A program made the translations under genes and the position numbers. Below, piece by piece: positions 24,761-33,021 of a DNA stretch of 50,696 bases; within the stretch, counting starts at the first letter, position 1, and every line of letters starts with the position of its first letter. The stretch comes from Streptomyces mutomycini (GTDB lineage Bacteria > Actinomycetota > Actinomycetes > Streptomycetales > Streptomycetaceae): positions 1 through 50,696 of the forward strand of contig NZ_MAPV01000154.1 in the NCBI RefSeq assembly GCF_001700505.1. Direction: 5' to 3'. Under the pieces are notes generated by a model. It was given only the letters and a program-made list of their open reading frames with translations. It searched no databases and was not told the origin of the DNA.

Positions 24761-26939
24761 CAGCGGCCTCCCGGGCCGCGTCCGGCCCCTGTCCGAGGAG
24801 AACGGCGAAGCCGTCCTCGTCGAGGACGGGCACCTTCAGCTGCATCGCCTTGTCGTACTTCGACCCCGGGTTGTCGCCCACCACCACGAAGGAGGTCTTC
24901 TTCGAGACGGATCCGGTGACCTTGGCCCCGCGGCTCTGGAGGGCGTCCTTGGCGCCGTCCCTGGTGTGTGCGGTGAGCGTGCCGGTGACGACGACGGTGA
25001 GTCCCTCCAGCGGCCGCGGCCCCTCGTCCTCACCCGCGCCCTCGTCCTCCATCCGGACCCCGGCCTCCCGCCATTTGCGCAGGATCTCCCGGTGCCAGTC
25101 CTCGGCGAACCACTGCTTGACCGAGGCCGCGATGATGGGCCCCACCCCGTCCGCCGCGGCGAGCTCCTCCTCGGACGCCTCGTCGATCCGGTCGACGGAC
25201 CGGAACTGCCGGGCGAGCTCGACGGCTGCCACCGGCCCCACGTGACGGATCGAGAGCCCGGTCAGGATCCGGGCGAGCGGGGCCTGTCTGGCCGCCGCGA
25301 TGCCCTCCAGCATGCCGAGGGCGTTCTTCTTCGGCTCGCCCTGCTGGTTGGCGAAGACCGTGGCGATCTTCTCCTCGCCGGTCTTCGGGTCTCGCTTGGG
25401 CAGTCCGCTGTCCGCGTCCAGGACGTACGCCCGGATCGGCAGCAGCTGCTCCACCGTCAGCCCGAAGAGGTCCCCCTCGTCCAGCAGCGGCGGCTCGGCG
25501 GGCTCCAGAGGCTTGGTCAGGGCCGCGGCGGCCACATAGCCGAAGTGGTCGATGTCGAGGCACTTACGGCCCGCGAGATAGGCCAGGCGCTCCCGCAACT
25601 GGGCCGGGCAGGAGCGGGCGTTGGGACAGCGGAGGTCGATGTCGGCCTCCTTCATGGGGCGCAGCGCCGTCCCGCACTCGGGGCACTCGGAAGGCATGAC
25701 GAACTCGCGCTCGCCGCCGTCCCGCAGGTCGACGACCGGCCCGAGGATCTCCGGGATGACGTCGCCCGCCTTGCGGAGCACCACCGTGTCGCCGATGAGG
25801 ACGCCCTTGGCCTTGACCACGTTCTGGTTGTGCAGGGTGGCGAATTCGACCTCCGATCCCGCCACCTCGACCGGCTCGACCTGGGCGTACGGCGTGACGC
25901 GGCCGGTGCGGCCGACTCCGACCCGGATGTTGACCAGCTTGGTGTTGACCTCCTGCGGCGCGTACTTCCAGGCGATCGCCCAGCGCGGTGCGCGTGAGGT
26001 GGCGCCCAGCCTGCCCTGGAGGGGGATCTCGTCGAGCTTGATGACGACACCGTCGATCTCGTGCTCGACGGACTGGCGGTTCTCACCGAAGTAGCTGATG
26101 AACTCCCTTGCCTCATCGAGGGAATCGACCACCTTGTTGTGCTTGGCGGTCGGCAGGCCCCACTCCCTCAGCAGGTCGTACGCCTGGGAGAGCCGGTCGA
26201 TGTCGAAGCCCTCACGGGCGCCGATGCCGTGCACCACCATGTGGAGCGGACGGGTCGCGGTGACCTTGGGGTCCTTCTGCCGCAGCGATCCGGCCGCCGC
26301 GTTGCGCGGGTTGGCGAAGGGTTTGTCCCCGGCCTCGACCAGCCGGGCGTTGAGCCCCTCGAACGCCTCCATGGGGAAGAAGACCTCGCCGCGGATCTCG
26401 ACGAGCGCGGGCACGCGCTCGCCCTTGAGGCGGAGCGGGATGTCGGTGATCGTGCGGACGTTGGGGGTGATGTCCTCCCCCGTGCGCCCGTCGCCGCGGG
26501 TCGCCGCGCGGGTCAGTCTGCCGTGTTCGTAGGTGAGGTTGACGGCGAGGCCGTCGACCTTGAGCTCGCACAGGAAGTGGTACGCGCCTCCGCCCACGTC
26601 CCTGGCCACGCGCTCGGCCCAGGCCGCGAGCTCGGCGTCGTCGAAGGCGTTGTCGAGGGAGAGCAGACGCTCACGGTGCTCGACGGAGGTGAATTCCGTG
26701 GTGTAGGGGCCCGCGACCTTCTGGGTCGGCGAGTCCGGTGTGCGCAGCTCCGGATGCTCGTCCTCGATGGCCTCCAGCGCCCGCATCTGGCGGTCGAACT
26801 CGGCGTCGTCGATGACCGGCTGGTCCTTCACGTAATACCGGAAGCGGTGCTCCTCGATCTGCTCGGCGAGCAGTGCGTGCTCCTCCCGCACCTCCGCCGG
26901 CACACCGGTCAGCTGCTGCGCCTGCTGTTCGCCGGCCAT
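24744..26939 (-). CDS. ligA: NAD-dependent DNA ligase LigA
   Basis: The 731-residue essential ligase seals nicks in replication and repair using NAD. The domains are a Ia region (RFRYYVKDQPVIDDAEFD, NMN binding), the adenylation domain with catalytic Lys in CELKVDGLAVNLTYEHG near residue 125, an OB fold, a four-Cys zinc finger (CPECG and CPNARSCPAQ, around residues 430-455), helix-hairpin-helix repeats (GVGPIIAASV), and a C-terminal BRCT domain (LEGLTVVVTGTL). There is a slight insertion, DLFGLTVEQLLPIRAY, between the zinc finger and the HhH region. It starts 38 bases after the MetE-like gene, so the two may be co-transcribed. Confidence 0.97.
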   Translation of the reverse strand: MAGEQQAQQLTGVPAEVREEHALLAEQIEEHRFRYYVKDQPVIDDAEFDRQMRALEAIEDEHPELRTPDSPTQKVAGPYTTEFTSVEHRERLLSLDNAFDDAELAAWAERVARDVGGGAYHFLCELKVDGLAVNLTYEHGRLTRAATRGDGRTGEDITPNVRTITDIPLRLKGERVPALVEIRGEVFFPMEAFEGLNARLVEAGDKPFANPRNAAAGSLRQKDPKVTATRPLHMVVHGIGAREGFDIDRLSQAYDLLREWGLPTAKHNKVVDSLDEAREFISYFGENRQSVEHEIDGVVIKLDEIPLQGRLGATSRAPRWAIAWKYAPQEVNTKLVNIRVGVGRTGRVTPYAQVEPVEVAGSEVEFATLHNQNVVKAKGVLIGDTVVLRKAGDVIPEILGPVVDLRDGGEREFVMPSECPECGTALRPMKEADIDLRCPNARSCPAQLRERLAYLAGRKCLDIDHFGYVAAAALTKPLEPAEPPLLDEGDLFGLTVEQLLPIRAYVLDADSGLPKRDPKTGEEKIATVFANQQGEPKKNALGMLEGIAAARQAPLARILTGLSIRHVGPVAAVELARQFRSVDRIDEASEEELAAADGVGPIIAASVKQWFAEDWHREILRKWREAGVRMEDEGAGEDEGPRPLEGLTVVVTGTLTAHTRDGAKDALQSRGAKVTGSVSKKTSFVVVGDNPGSKYDKAMQLKVPVLDEDGFAVLLGQGPDAAREAAVPSEA

Positions 26940-26977
26940 CGCGTGTTCCTCCGTTGCCCCGTTGACTCTTCGACCCG

Positions 26978-28003
26978 TTACTCAGGGTTGTCCGCGAGCG
27001 ACCTCGCGGCCCGGGCGCAGTGGGCGAGCGCGGCGCGCGCGTACGCGGGTGACGCTCCCGCCAGCCCGCAGGACGGGGTGACCACGACGGACTCGCTCAG
27101 AGTCCCCGGATTCAGCCCCAGCCTGCTCCACAACGTCCTGACCTCCTTGACGCTACCGCCCGGGTCCGACAATGCGGCCGAGGCGGCGTCGAGACCGGGA
27201 ATCATGCCGAGGAAGAGCTGGGTCCCGCCTTCGACGGCTTCCCCGATCGCCTCCTCCTCACGCTCGGTGATCAGGGAGAAGTCGAAGGAGACCGCGTCCG
27301 CCCCGGCGCGGCGCAGCAGCGCGAAGGGCACCTCGGGGGCGCAGGAGTGGACGACCGTCGGGCTTTCACCGTTCACCGCCAGCAGGTCGCGCAGTGCCCC
27401 CTCGACGACCTGACGGTCCACGGCACGGTAGGTGCGGTAGCCGCTCGCCGACCTGATACGCCCCTGCAGTACGGCGGTCAGGGAGGGTTCGTCGAGCTGG
27501 AGCACGACCTCGGCGCCGGGGATCCTGCGCCGTACCTCCGCGAGGTGGGAGCGCAGTCCCTCGGCCAGCGAGCCCGCCAGGTCGCGGCAGGCTCCCGGGT
27601 CGCCGAGCATGGCCTCGCCGCCCCGCAGTTCCAGTCCCGCGGCCAGGGTCCAGGGGCCGACGGCCTGGACCTTGAGCAGTCCCTCGTAGCCCTGGGTGAA
27701 CTCCTCCAGGGCGTCGAGGTCCTCCCCGAGCCAGGAGCGGGCGCGGCGGGTGTCGCGGCCGGGGCGGTCGCTGATCCGCCAGCCGCTGGGCTCGACATGG
27801 CCGTACATCTCGACGAGCAGACCGACGGTCCGCCCGGTCATGTCCGCGCCGGGGCCCCGGGCGGGCAGTTCCGCCAGATACGGCATGCCCTGCCCGTCGG
27901 CGAACGACCCGGTGACGGTCTTGGCCGCCTCCCGGGCGTCTCCCCCCGGCATGGACCCGATCCCGGTGGCTGCACTCGCGCTGAACCCGCTCTTCTCGCT
28001 CAC
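26978..28003 (-). CDS. Short MetE-like (cobalamin-independent methionine synthase family) protein
   Basis: A 341-residue protein corresponding only to the C-terminal catalytic half of MetE, which is normally about 750 residues. The zinc ligands His and Cys are visible in VVHSCAPEVPF, the late Cys in VVVTPSCGLAG, and the substrate-barrel segment EVVLQLDEPSL is present. The usual third ligand Glu region reads SFDFS, so an Asp may replace it. The MetE N-terminal folate-binding half is absent, so the methyl donor is unclear; it may act like core-MetE proteins. GTG 28003 is the first family-similar start, though its RBS is weak. It lies 30 bases after the SDR gene. Confidence 0.75.
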   Translation of the reverse strand: MSEKSGFSASAATGIGSMPGGDAREAAKTVTGSFADGQGMPYLAELPARGPGADMTGRTVGLLVEMYGHVEPSGWRISDRPGRDTRRARSWLGEDLDALEEFTQGYEGLLKVQAVGPWTLAAGLELRGGEAMLGDPGACRDLAGSLAEGLRSHLAEVRRRIPGAEVVLQLDEPSLTAVLQGRIRSASGYRTYRAVDRQVVEGALRDLLAVNGESPTVVHSCAPEVPFALLRRAGADAVSFDFSLITEREEEAIGEAVEGGTQLFLGMIPGLDAASAALSDPGGSVKEVRTLWSRLGLNPGTLSESVVVTPSCGLAGASPAYARAALAHCARAARSLADNPE

Positions 28004-28033
28004 GCGGAAAGCCTACGGGCCTGACGCGGGCTC

Positions 28034-28723
28034 TCAGCGGCCCGGGCGGACCGTCAGGTCGTTGATCTCCGCGTCGCGCGGAAGATCCAGCGCCAGCAGG
28101 ATCGTGGTGGCCACCGACTCCGGGTCGATCCAGCGCGAGGCGTCGTAGTCCTTGCCCTCCTGCTGATGGACCTTGGCCTGCATGGGGCTTGCTGTGCGGC
28201 CCGGGTAGACGGAGGTGACCCTGACGCCGTTGCCGTGCTCCTCGTGGCGCAGCGAGTCGGCGAGAGCCTTGAGCCCGTGCTTGCTCGCGGCGTACGCGCC
28301 CCATCCGGCGTGCGCCGCGAGCCCGGCGCCGGAGTTCACGAAGACGACGTGCCCCTGGCCGACACGCAGCTGCGGGAGCAGCAGCCGCGTCAGCTCGGCC
28401 GGCGAGACCAGATTGGCGTTGAGCTGGAAGTGCCAGGCCTTGGGAGTGAGGTCGCCGACCGTGCCGAGCTCGACGACGCCCGCGATGTGCAGCAGTGAGT
28501 CGAGGCGTTCGGGCATCGGCTGCTGCCCGAACGCCCACGAGAGCCGGTCGGGGTTGCCGAGGTCGCCGACGAGCGTGCGGGCCCCGGGGTGGAGCGCGGC
28601 CAGTTCCCTGGCGCGTCCCGCGTCCCGGGCGAGCAGCACGAGCTCGTCGCCGCGCTCCAGCAGACGACGGGCGACGGCCGCGCCGATGCCGGAACCGGCG
28701 CCGGTGATGAGATGAGTAGGCAT
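28034..28723 (-). CDS. Short-chain dehydrogenase/reductase
   Basis: A 229-residue classical SDR with the nucleotide motif TGAGSGIG near residue 7, an NN-type IAGVVELG loop, the catalytic Ser in FVNSGAG, and YAASK with the Tyr-Lys pair near residue 150. It uses NAD(P)H to oxidise or reduce an alcohol or carbonyl; the substrate is unknown. It is 59 bases downstream of the LOG gene and 30 bases upstream of the MetE-like gene, all on one strand, so these may form a LOG-SDR-MetE-ligA transcription unit. Confidence 0.9.
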   Translation of the reverse strand: MPTHLITGAGSGIGAAVARRLLERGDELVLLARDAGRARELAALHPGARTLVGDLGNPDRLSWAFGQQPMPERLDSLLHIAGVVELGTVGDLTPKAWHFQLNANLVSPAELTRLLLPQLRVGQGHVVFVNSGAGLAAHAGWGAYAASKHGLKALADSLRHEEHGNGVRVTSVYPGRTASPMQAKVHQQEGKDYDASRWIDPESVATTILLALDLPRDAEINDLTVRPGR

Positions 28724-28782
28724 GCGCTCATGCTCGCATCACCGCGGGCGGGCCGACTCCTCCGGGCGGCCCGGCGCCCCGG

Positions 28783-29322
28783 TCACCGCAGGCCGGCCGA
28801 CTCCTCCAGGTACGCCATCGCGCCGACGCCGTCCTTGGCGAAGAAGACCAGCTCGGTCAGCGGGAGCGGCAGGAAGCCCTCGTCCTCCATGCGCTGGAAC
28901 TGCTGGCGCAGGCCGTCGTAGAACCCGGCGGTGTTCAGCAGCACGACGGGCTTGGCGTGCTTGCCGTGCTTCTTCAGCTCCAGGATCTCCGTCGCCTCGT
29001 CGAGCGTCCCCGTACCGCCGACCATGATCACGACGGCGTCGGACTTCTCCAGGAGCAGCGCCTTGCGCTCGGCCAGGTCTCCGGCGATCACCATCTCGTC
29101 GGCGTTCGTCCGCGCCTTCGCCGCCAGGAAGTCCACCGACACCCCGACGAGCCTGCCGCCGGACTCCTGGACACCGTCGGCGACGACCTTCATCAGCCCG
29201 CTCTCCGACCCGCCCCAGACCAGGGTGTGTCCGCCCCTGCCCAGCAGCTCGGCGAACTCGCGCGCGGGCACGGTGTAGCGGTCGTCGAGGTCGGCGGCGG
29301 AGAGGAAGACACAGATGTTCAT
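28783..29322 (-). CDS. LOG-family nucleoside monophosphate phosphoribohydrolase-like protein
   Basis: A 179-residue LOG/lysine decarboxylase-like protein. Family features are an N-terminal strand MNICVFLSAAD, the loop WGGSESGLMKVVADG, an AERKALLLEKSDA segment with the usual Glu-Arg, and the motif region VGGTGTLDEATEILELKK. LOG enzymes release the base from nucleoside 5'-monophosphates. The signature PGGxGTxxE here reads VGGTGTLDE, with the Pro replaced by Val. ATG 29322 is the only good start. It is divergent from the DUF427 gene. Confidence 0.8.
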   Translation of the reverse strand: MNICVFLSAADLDDRYTVPAREFAELLGRGGHTLVWGGSESGLMKVVADGVQESGGRLVGVSVDFLAAKARTNADEMVIAGDLAERKALLLEKSDAVVIMVGGTGTLDEATEILELKKHGKHAKPVVLLNTAGFYDGLRQQFQRMEDEGFLPLPLTELVFFAKDGVGAMAYLEESAGLR

Positions 29323-29387
29323 GCGGACACCGTACGACCGGTCCGGGGCGCGGGAAGAAACCGGCCTCCCGCACGGCTGAACCGTGT

Positions 29388-29723
29388 ATGACCTCCACCG
29401 CAGGACACACCATCACCGTCGAACCCGCCGCCGTGCATGTGCGCGCGGTGCACGACGGGCAGGTGCTCGCCGAGAGCCACCGCCCGCTGGTGCTGCGCGA
29501 GACGGGCTGCCCCGACCGTTACTACCTGCCGCCCGAGGATGTCCGTACCGAGCTGCTGACGCCCTCGGAGACCCGTACACACTGTCCCTTCAAGGGGGAC
29601 GCCTCGTACTGGTCGCTGCCCGGTGCGGCGGACCTCGTCTGGGCCTATCCGGAACCGAAGGAACAGGTCGCGGCGATCGAGGGCCACTTCTGCTTCTACG
29701 CGACCGACGTCGTATCCGGATGA
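29388..29723 (+). CDS. DUF427 domain protein
   Basis: A 111-residue protein of the DUF427 family. Conserved features are VLAESHRPLVLRETG, the Tyr-rich RYYLPPEDV, the CPFKGDASYWSL segment, and VWAYPEPKEQVAAIEGHFCFY. Family members are small beta-rich proteins without an established activity. ATG 29388 has no clear Shine-Dalgarno sequence. It lies divergent from the LOG gene across 65 bases and is followed after 62 bases by a hydrolase gene. Confidence 0.8.
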   Translation: MTSTAGHTITVEPAAVHVRAVHDGQVLAESHRPLVLRETGCPDRYYLPPEDVRTELLTPSETRTHCPFKGDASYWSLPGAADLVWAYPEPKEQVAAIEGHFCFYATDVVSG

Positions 29724-29785
29724 CCATCAGAAACTTTTCCCGGCACCGGCGATGAGTTCTGTGCGGCTCGGCGGTCCACCCTCAC

Positions 29786-30586
29786 ATGGACAAGACTCTC
29801 TCCCGTGACGGCACGTCGATCGCGTATCGCCGCCACGGCGACGGGCCGCCGGTGGTCCTGGTCGGCGGGGCCCTGAGCACCGCTGCGGACCTGGCGCCGC
29901 TGGCCGCTCTGCTGGCCCCGCGCTTCTCGGTCGTCACGTACGACCGCCGGGGCCGCGGGGAGAGCGGCGACGGCGGGCCGTACACGCCCCGCCGCGAGAT
30001 CGAGGACCTGGCGGCGGTCGCGGCGGTGGCGGGTGAGCACGTCTCACTGTTCGGCATGCTGTCGGGCGGGGCACTGGCGCTGGAGGCGCAGGCCGCGGGG
30101 CTGCCCGTGGCCCTGCTCGCGGTCTACGAGCCGCCGTACACCCCGGGCACCGCCGGCCTGCTGTACAAGTCGCGCTGCACGACGCTGCTGCACCGGCTGT
30201 TGGCGAGCGGTGACAGGGGTGGCGCCGTGGAGCTGTACTTGTCCCGGACCGGAGTCCCTGAGGAGACGATCGCCCGCATGCGCCGGGCACCGCTGTGGTC
30301 AGGTCTCGAAACGGTGGCGCACACCCTCGCCTACGACGACGCCCTGCTGGGCGACGGCTCGGTGCCCGCCGGGAGACTCGCGTCCGTCACCGCGCGCACG
30401 CTGGTGGTGACCGGGGGGTTCAGCACCGCACAGGCGCGCGCGACGGCCGTGGCCCTGGCCGCCGCGGTCCCACGTGCCCGGCACCGGACCCTGACGGGCC
30501 AGAACCGTGAACTGGCACCGCATGTGATCGCACCGGTCCTGGCGGACTTCTTCGGCAAGCACGTGTTCGCACGCCAGGCGTCCTGA
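29786..30586 (+). CDS. Alpha/beta hydrolase
   Basis: A 266-residue alpha/beta-fold hydrolase. The oxyanion region VVLVGGAL, the strand VVTYDRRGRGESG, and the nucleophile elbow GMLSGG (Ser near residue 90) are visible. The acid and His are less obvious; LTGQNRELAPHVIAPVLADF near the C-terminus may supply the His. Its length and sequence fit small-molecule esterases or haloperoxidase-like enzymes, but the substrate is unknown. It ends 5 bases before a bidirectional terminator facing the 98-residue ORF. Confidence 0.85.
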   Translation: MDKTLSRDGTSIAYRRHGDGPPVVLVGGALSTAADLAPLAALLAPRFSVVTYDRRGRGESGDGGPYTPRREIEDLAAVAAVAGEHVSLFGMLSGGALALEAQAAGLPVALLAVYEPPYTPGTAGLLYKSRCTTLLHRLLASGDRGGAVELYLSRTGVPEETIARMRRAPLWSGLETVAHTLAYDDALLGDGSVPAGRLASVTARTLVVTGGFSTAQARATAVALAAAVPRARHRTLTGQNRELAPHVIAPVLADFFGKHVFARQAS

Positions 30587-30590
30587 ACCA

Positions 30591-30637
30591 CCCCGCGCGG
30601 CCACGCCCGTACAGGGGTCGGACGTGACCGCGCGGGG
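30591..30637. terminator. Bidirectional terminator
   Basis: A 10-bp perfect stem CCCCGCGCGG/CCGCGCGGGG extended by CACG/CGTG after one mismatch, with a 17-base loop, sits between the convergent hydrolase (stop 30586) and the 98-residue ORF (stop 30660). Confidence 0.75.
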
Positions 30638-30659
30638 CACACTCCGGTGCCTTCCCGGT

Positions 30660-30956
30660 TCAGGACGAGGCGAGCTGCTGCAGGCCCGTCCGCACGTCGT
30701 CGGCGGTCATCACCGGGAACATCTCGATCGTGGCGCCGAGCTGCGAGAAGAACGGCTCGGTGATGCTGGGGAGCTGCGAAGGCTCTTCCAGGTCGATGAC
30801 GACGAACGCGGTACGTGCTCCACCGTGCGGCCCGAAGTACGCTGCCTCCGGCCGCAGCCGCTCCAGCGCGGATTGCATGAACTGCGCCATCTCGTTGTTG
30901 TCGATCATCCGGCTGGCCTTCTGCGTGTCCATGTGGATCACGAGCATCGTCCTCAT
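30660..30956 (-). CDS. Small hypothetical protein with a possible ferredoxin-like fold
   Basis: A 98-residue protein I cannot name confidently. It begins with strand MRTMLVIHMDTQ, then a helix (MIDNNEMAQFMQSALERLRP), strands AYFGPHGGARTAFVVIDLEE, a helix LPSITEPFFSQLG, and strand ATIEMFPVMTADDVRTGL. This beta-alpha-beta-beta-alpha-beta order resembles dimeric alpha/beta-barrel (YciI/muconolactone isomerase-like) proteins. ATG 30956 is the sole good start, although the RBS is weak. It lies 174 bases downstream of mnmA on the same strand. Confidence 0.7.
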   Translation of the reverse strand: MRTMLVIHMDTQKASRMIDNNEMAQFMQSALERLRPEAAYFGPHGGARTAFVVIDLEEPSQLPSITEPFFSQLGATIEMFPVMTADDVRTGLQQLASS

Positions 30957-31130
30957 GAGCGGCCCCGTTTCTCTCGGCGGCGGGCCGCTTCAGTGTTGGA
31001 GCTGTGCGACCGGCATGCACCCGGGCCGCGCCATTCGGGGGACGGGTACGGACGGGCGGGGCTTCATGGCCCTGCCGACCGGGAGCATGGCACCGAGGCG
31101 GTCATCGCCCCGGCTCTTCGGCCCAGGGGG

Positions 31131-32264
31131 TCAGCCGGACGCCACGGCCCTCTCCTTGCGCACCGTCGTCGCGATGGTGGCCGAGCCCACGACCCGCGTG
31201 CCGTCGTACAGCACGACGGCCTGGCCCGGGGCCACGCCCCGCACGGGCTCGGCGAAGGTGACGGTCAGGGTGCCGTCCACCAGCTCCGCCGTCACCTCGG
31301 TCTCGCCGCCGTGGGCACGGAGCTGCGCCGTGTACGTCCCGGGCCCGGACGGGGCGGTGCCGCACCAGCGGGGCTTGATGGCGGTGAGGGCGGTGACGTC
31401 GAGGGCCTCCACCGGGCCGACCGTGACCGTGTTGTTCACCGGGGAGATGTCCAGGACGTAGCGCGGCTTGCCGTCAGGGGCGGGGTGCCCGATGCGCAGC
31501 CCCTTGCGCTGGCCGATGGTGAAGCCGAACACGCCCTCGTGGGTGCCCACCTTCGACCCCGACTCGTCGAGGATGTCGCCCTCCGCCGGGCCGCCGAGGC
31601 GGCCCGCCAGGAAGCCCTGGGTGTCGCCGTCCGCGATGAAGCAGATGTCGTGGCTGTCGGGCTTCTTGGCGACCGCCAGGCCCCGGCGCTCGGCCTCGGC
31701 CCTGATCTCGTCCTTGGTGGTGAGGGTGTCGCCGAGCGGGAACATGGCATGGGCGAGCTGCTTCTCGTCCAGGACGCCGAGGACGTAGCTCTGGTCCTTG
31801 GCCATGTCCGAGGCGCGGTGCATCTCCCGGGTGCCGTCCTCGTTCAGCACGACGGTGGCGTAGTGGCCGGTGCAGACGGCGTCGAAGCCGAGGGCCAGCG
31901 CCTTGTCGAGCAGGGCGGCGAACTTGATCTTCTCGTTGCACCGCAGGCAGGGGTTGGGCGTGCGCCCGGCCTCGTACTCCGCGACGAAGTCGTCCACGAC
32001 GTCCTCACGGAAGCGTTCCGCGAGGTCCCAGACGTAGAACGGGATACCGATGACGTCCGCCGCACGGCGGGCGTCCCGGGAGTCCTCGATGGTGCAACAG
32101 CCGCGCGCGCCCGTACGGAAGGACTGCGGGTTCGCGGAGAGGGCGAGGTGCACACCGGTCACGTCGTGGCCTGCCTCGGCGGCTCGTGCCGCCGCGACGG
32201 CGGAGTCGACTCCGCCGGACATGGCGGCGAGCACACGGAGGGGGCGCTGGGAGGTCTGAGTCAT
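31131..32264 (-). CDS. mnmA: tRNA 2-thiouridylase MnmA
   Basis: The 377-residue ATP-dependent thiouridylase makes s2U34 in tRNA(Lys), tRNA(Glu) and tRNA(Gln). The PP-loop ATP motif AMSGGVDSAVAAA lies near residue 15, the catalytic Cys in NPCLRCNEKIKF near residue 105, and the second Cys in DSHDICFIADGD near residue 200. The C-terminal beta domain ends around residue 370. The start ATG 32264 has GGATGAG upstream. The sulfur donor is probably the cysteine desulfurase gene 750 bases away on the same strand, separated by an inserted plus-strand amidase. Confidence 0.96.
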   Translation of the reverse strand: MTQTSQRPLRVLAAMSGGVDSAVAAARAAEAGHDVTGVHLALSANPQSFRTGARGCCTIEDSRDARRAADVIGIPFYVWDLAERFREDVVDDFVAEYEAGRTPNPCLRCNEKIKFAALLDKALALGFDAVCTGHYATVVLNEDGTREMHRASDMAKDQSYVLGVLDEKQLAHAMFPLGDTLTTKDEIRAEAERRGLAVAKKPDSHDICFIADGDTQGFLAGRLGGPAEGDILDESGSKVGTHEGVFGFTIGQRKGLRIGHPAPDGKPRYVLDISPVNNTVTVGPVEALDVTALTAIKPRWCGTAPSGPGTYTAQLRAHGGETEVTAELVDGTLTVTFAEPVRGVAPGQAVVLYDGTRVVGSATIATTVRKERAVASG

Positions 32265-32325
32265 AGCTCATCCAGAGTACGGGGCGCCGGGAACCGAATG
32301 CTCGCGGATATGCGTTGAGCAGCAC

Positions 32326-33021
32326 ATGGGGAACAACGGGAGTGCCGGATCGCCGGGGAAAGGTCCTGGCCGCGGCATCAGCCGGCGCACGCTGCTGATC
32401 GGCGGCGGGGTCGCCGCGGCGGGCACGGCCGCCTTGGCCGTGGACGACGTCCGGCGGGTCTGGTGGCGGATGCCGGGTGTGGAGAAGCCGCGCAAAGAAG
32501 GTGAGCTCGACTACACCCCGGCGCGCTGGATCGCGGCCTCCGAGGGGAACTGGCGGCGGGCCGACCGCCCCGACGACTTCGGCGTGGACCGGGTGATCAT
32601 CCACGTCACCCAGGGCAGTTACGCCAGCGCGGTCAAGGTCTTCCAGGACCCGGCGCACCAGGCGGCGACGCACTACATCGTCGGGCAGAACGGCCGGGTG
32701 ACGCAGATGATCCGGGAGCTCGACGTGGCGTACCACGCGGGCAACCGCTCGTTCAACGAGCGCAGCGTCGGCATCGAGCACGAAGGCTTCGTGGACCGCC
32801 CGCAGGACTTCACGGCGGAGATGTACGAGTCCTCCGCGCGGCTGACGGCGGCGATATGCAAGCGGTACGGGATTCCGGTGGACCGCGAGCACATCATCGG
32901 GCACGTCGAGGTGCCCGGCACGGACCACACCGACCCCGGACCGCACTGGGACTGGACCCGCTACATGAAGCTGGTCCGCGCGGCGTCCACGGCGGCGGCC
33001 GAGGGGGCGCAGGCTAGCTGA
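32326..33021 (+). CDS. Tat-exported N-acetylmuramoyl-L-alanine amidase
   Basis: A 231-residue secreted amidase_2 (type 2 amidase/PGRP fold). A Tat signal with ISRRTLLIGGGVAAAG occupies residues 18-40. The amidase domain starts near residue 85; zinc ligands are the His in IIHVTQG, then GHVEVPGTDHTDPG (residues about 190-205). It should cleave the amide between MurNAc and L-Ala in peptidoglycan. It is divergent from mnmA across 61 bases and its 3' end overlaps the convergent cysteine desulfurase by 8 bases. Confidence 0.9.
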   Translation: MGNNGSAGSPGKGPGRGISRRTLLIGGGVAAAGTAALAVDDVRRVWWRMPGVEKPRKEGELDYTPARWIAASEGNWRRADRPDDFGVDRVIIHVTQGSYASAVKVFQDPAHQAATHYIVGQNGRVTQMIRELDVAYHAGNRSFNERSVGIEHEGFVDRPQDFTAEMYESSARLTAAICKRYGIPVDREHIIGHVEVPGTDHTDPGPHWDWTRYMKLVRAASTAAAEGAQAS

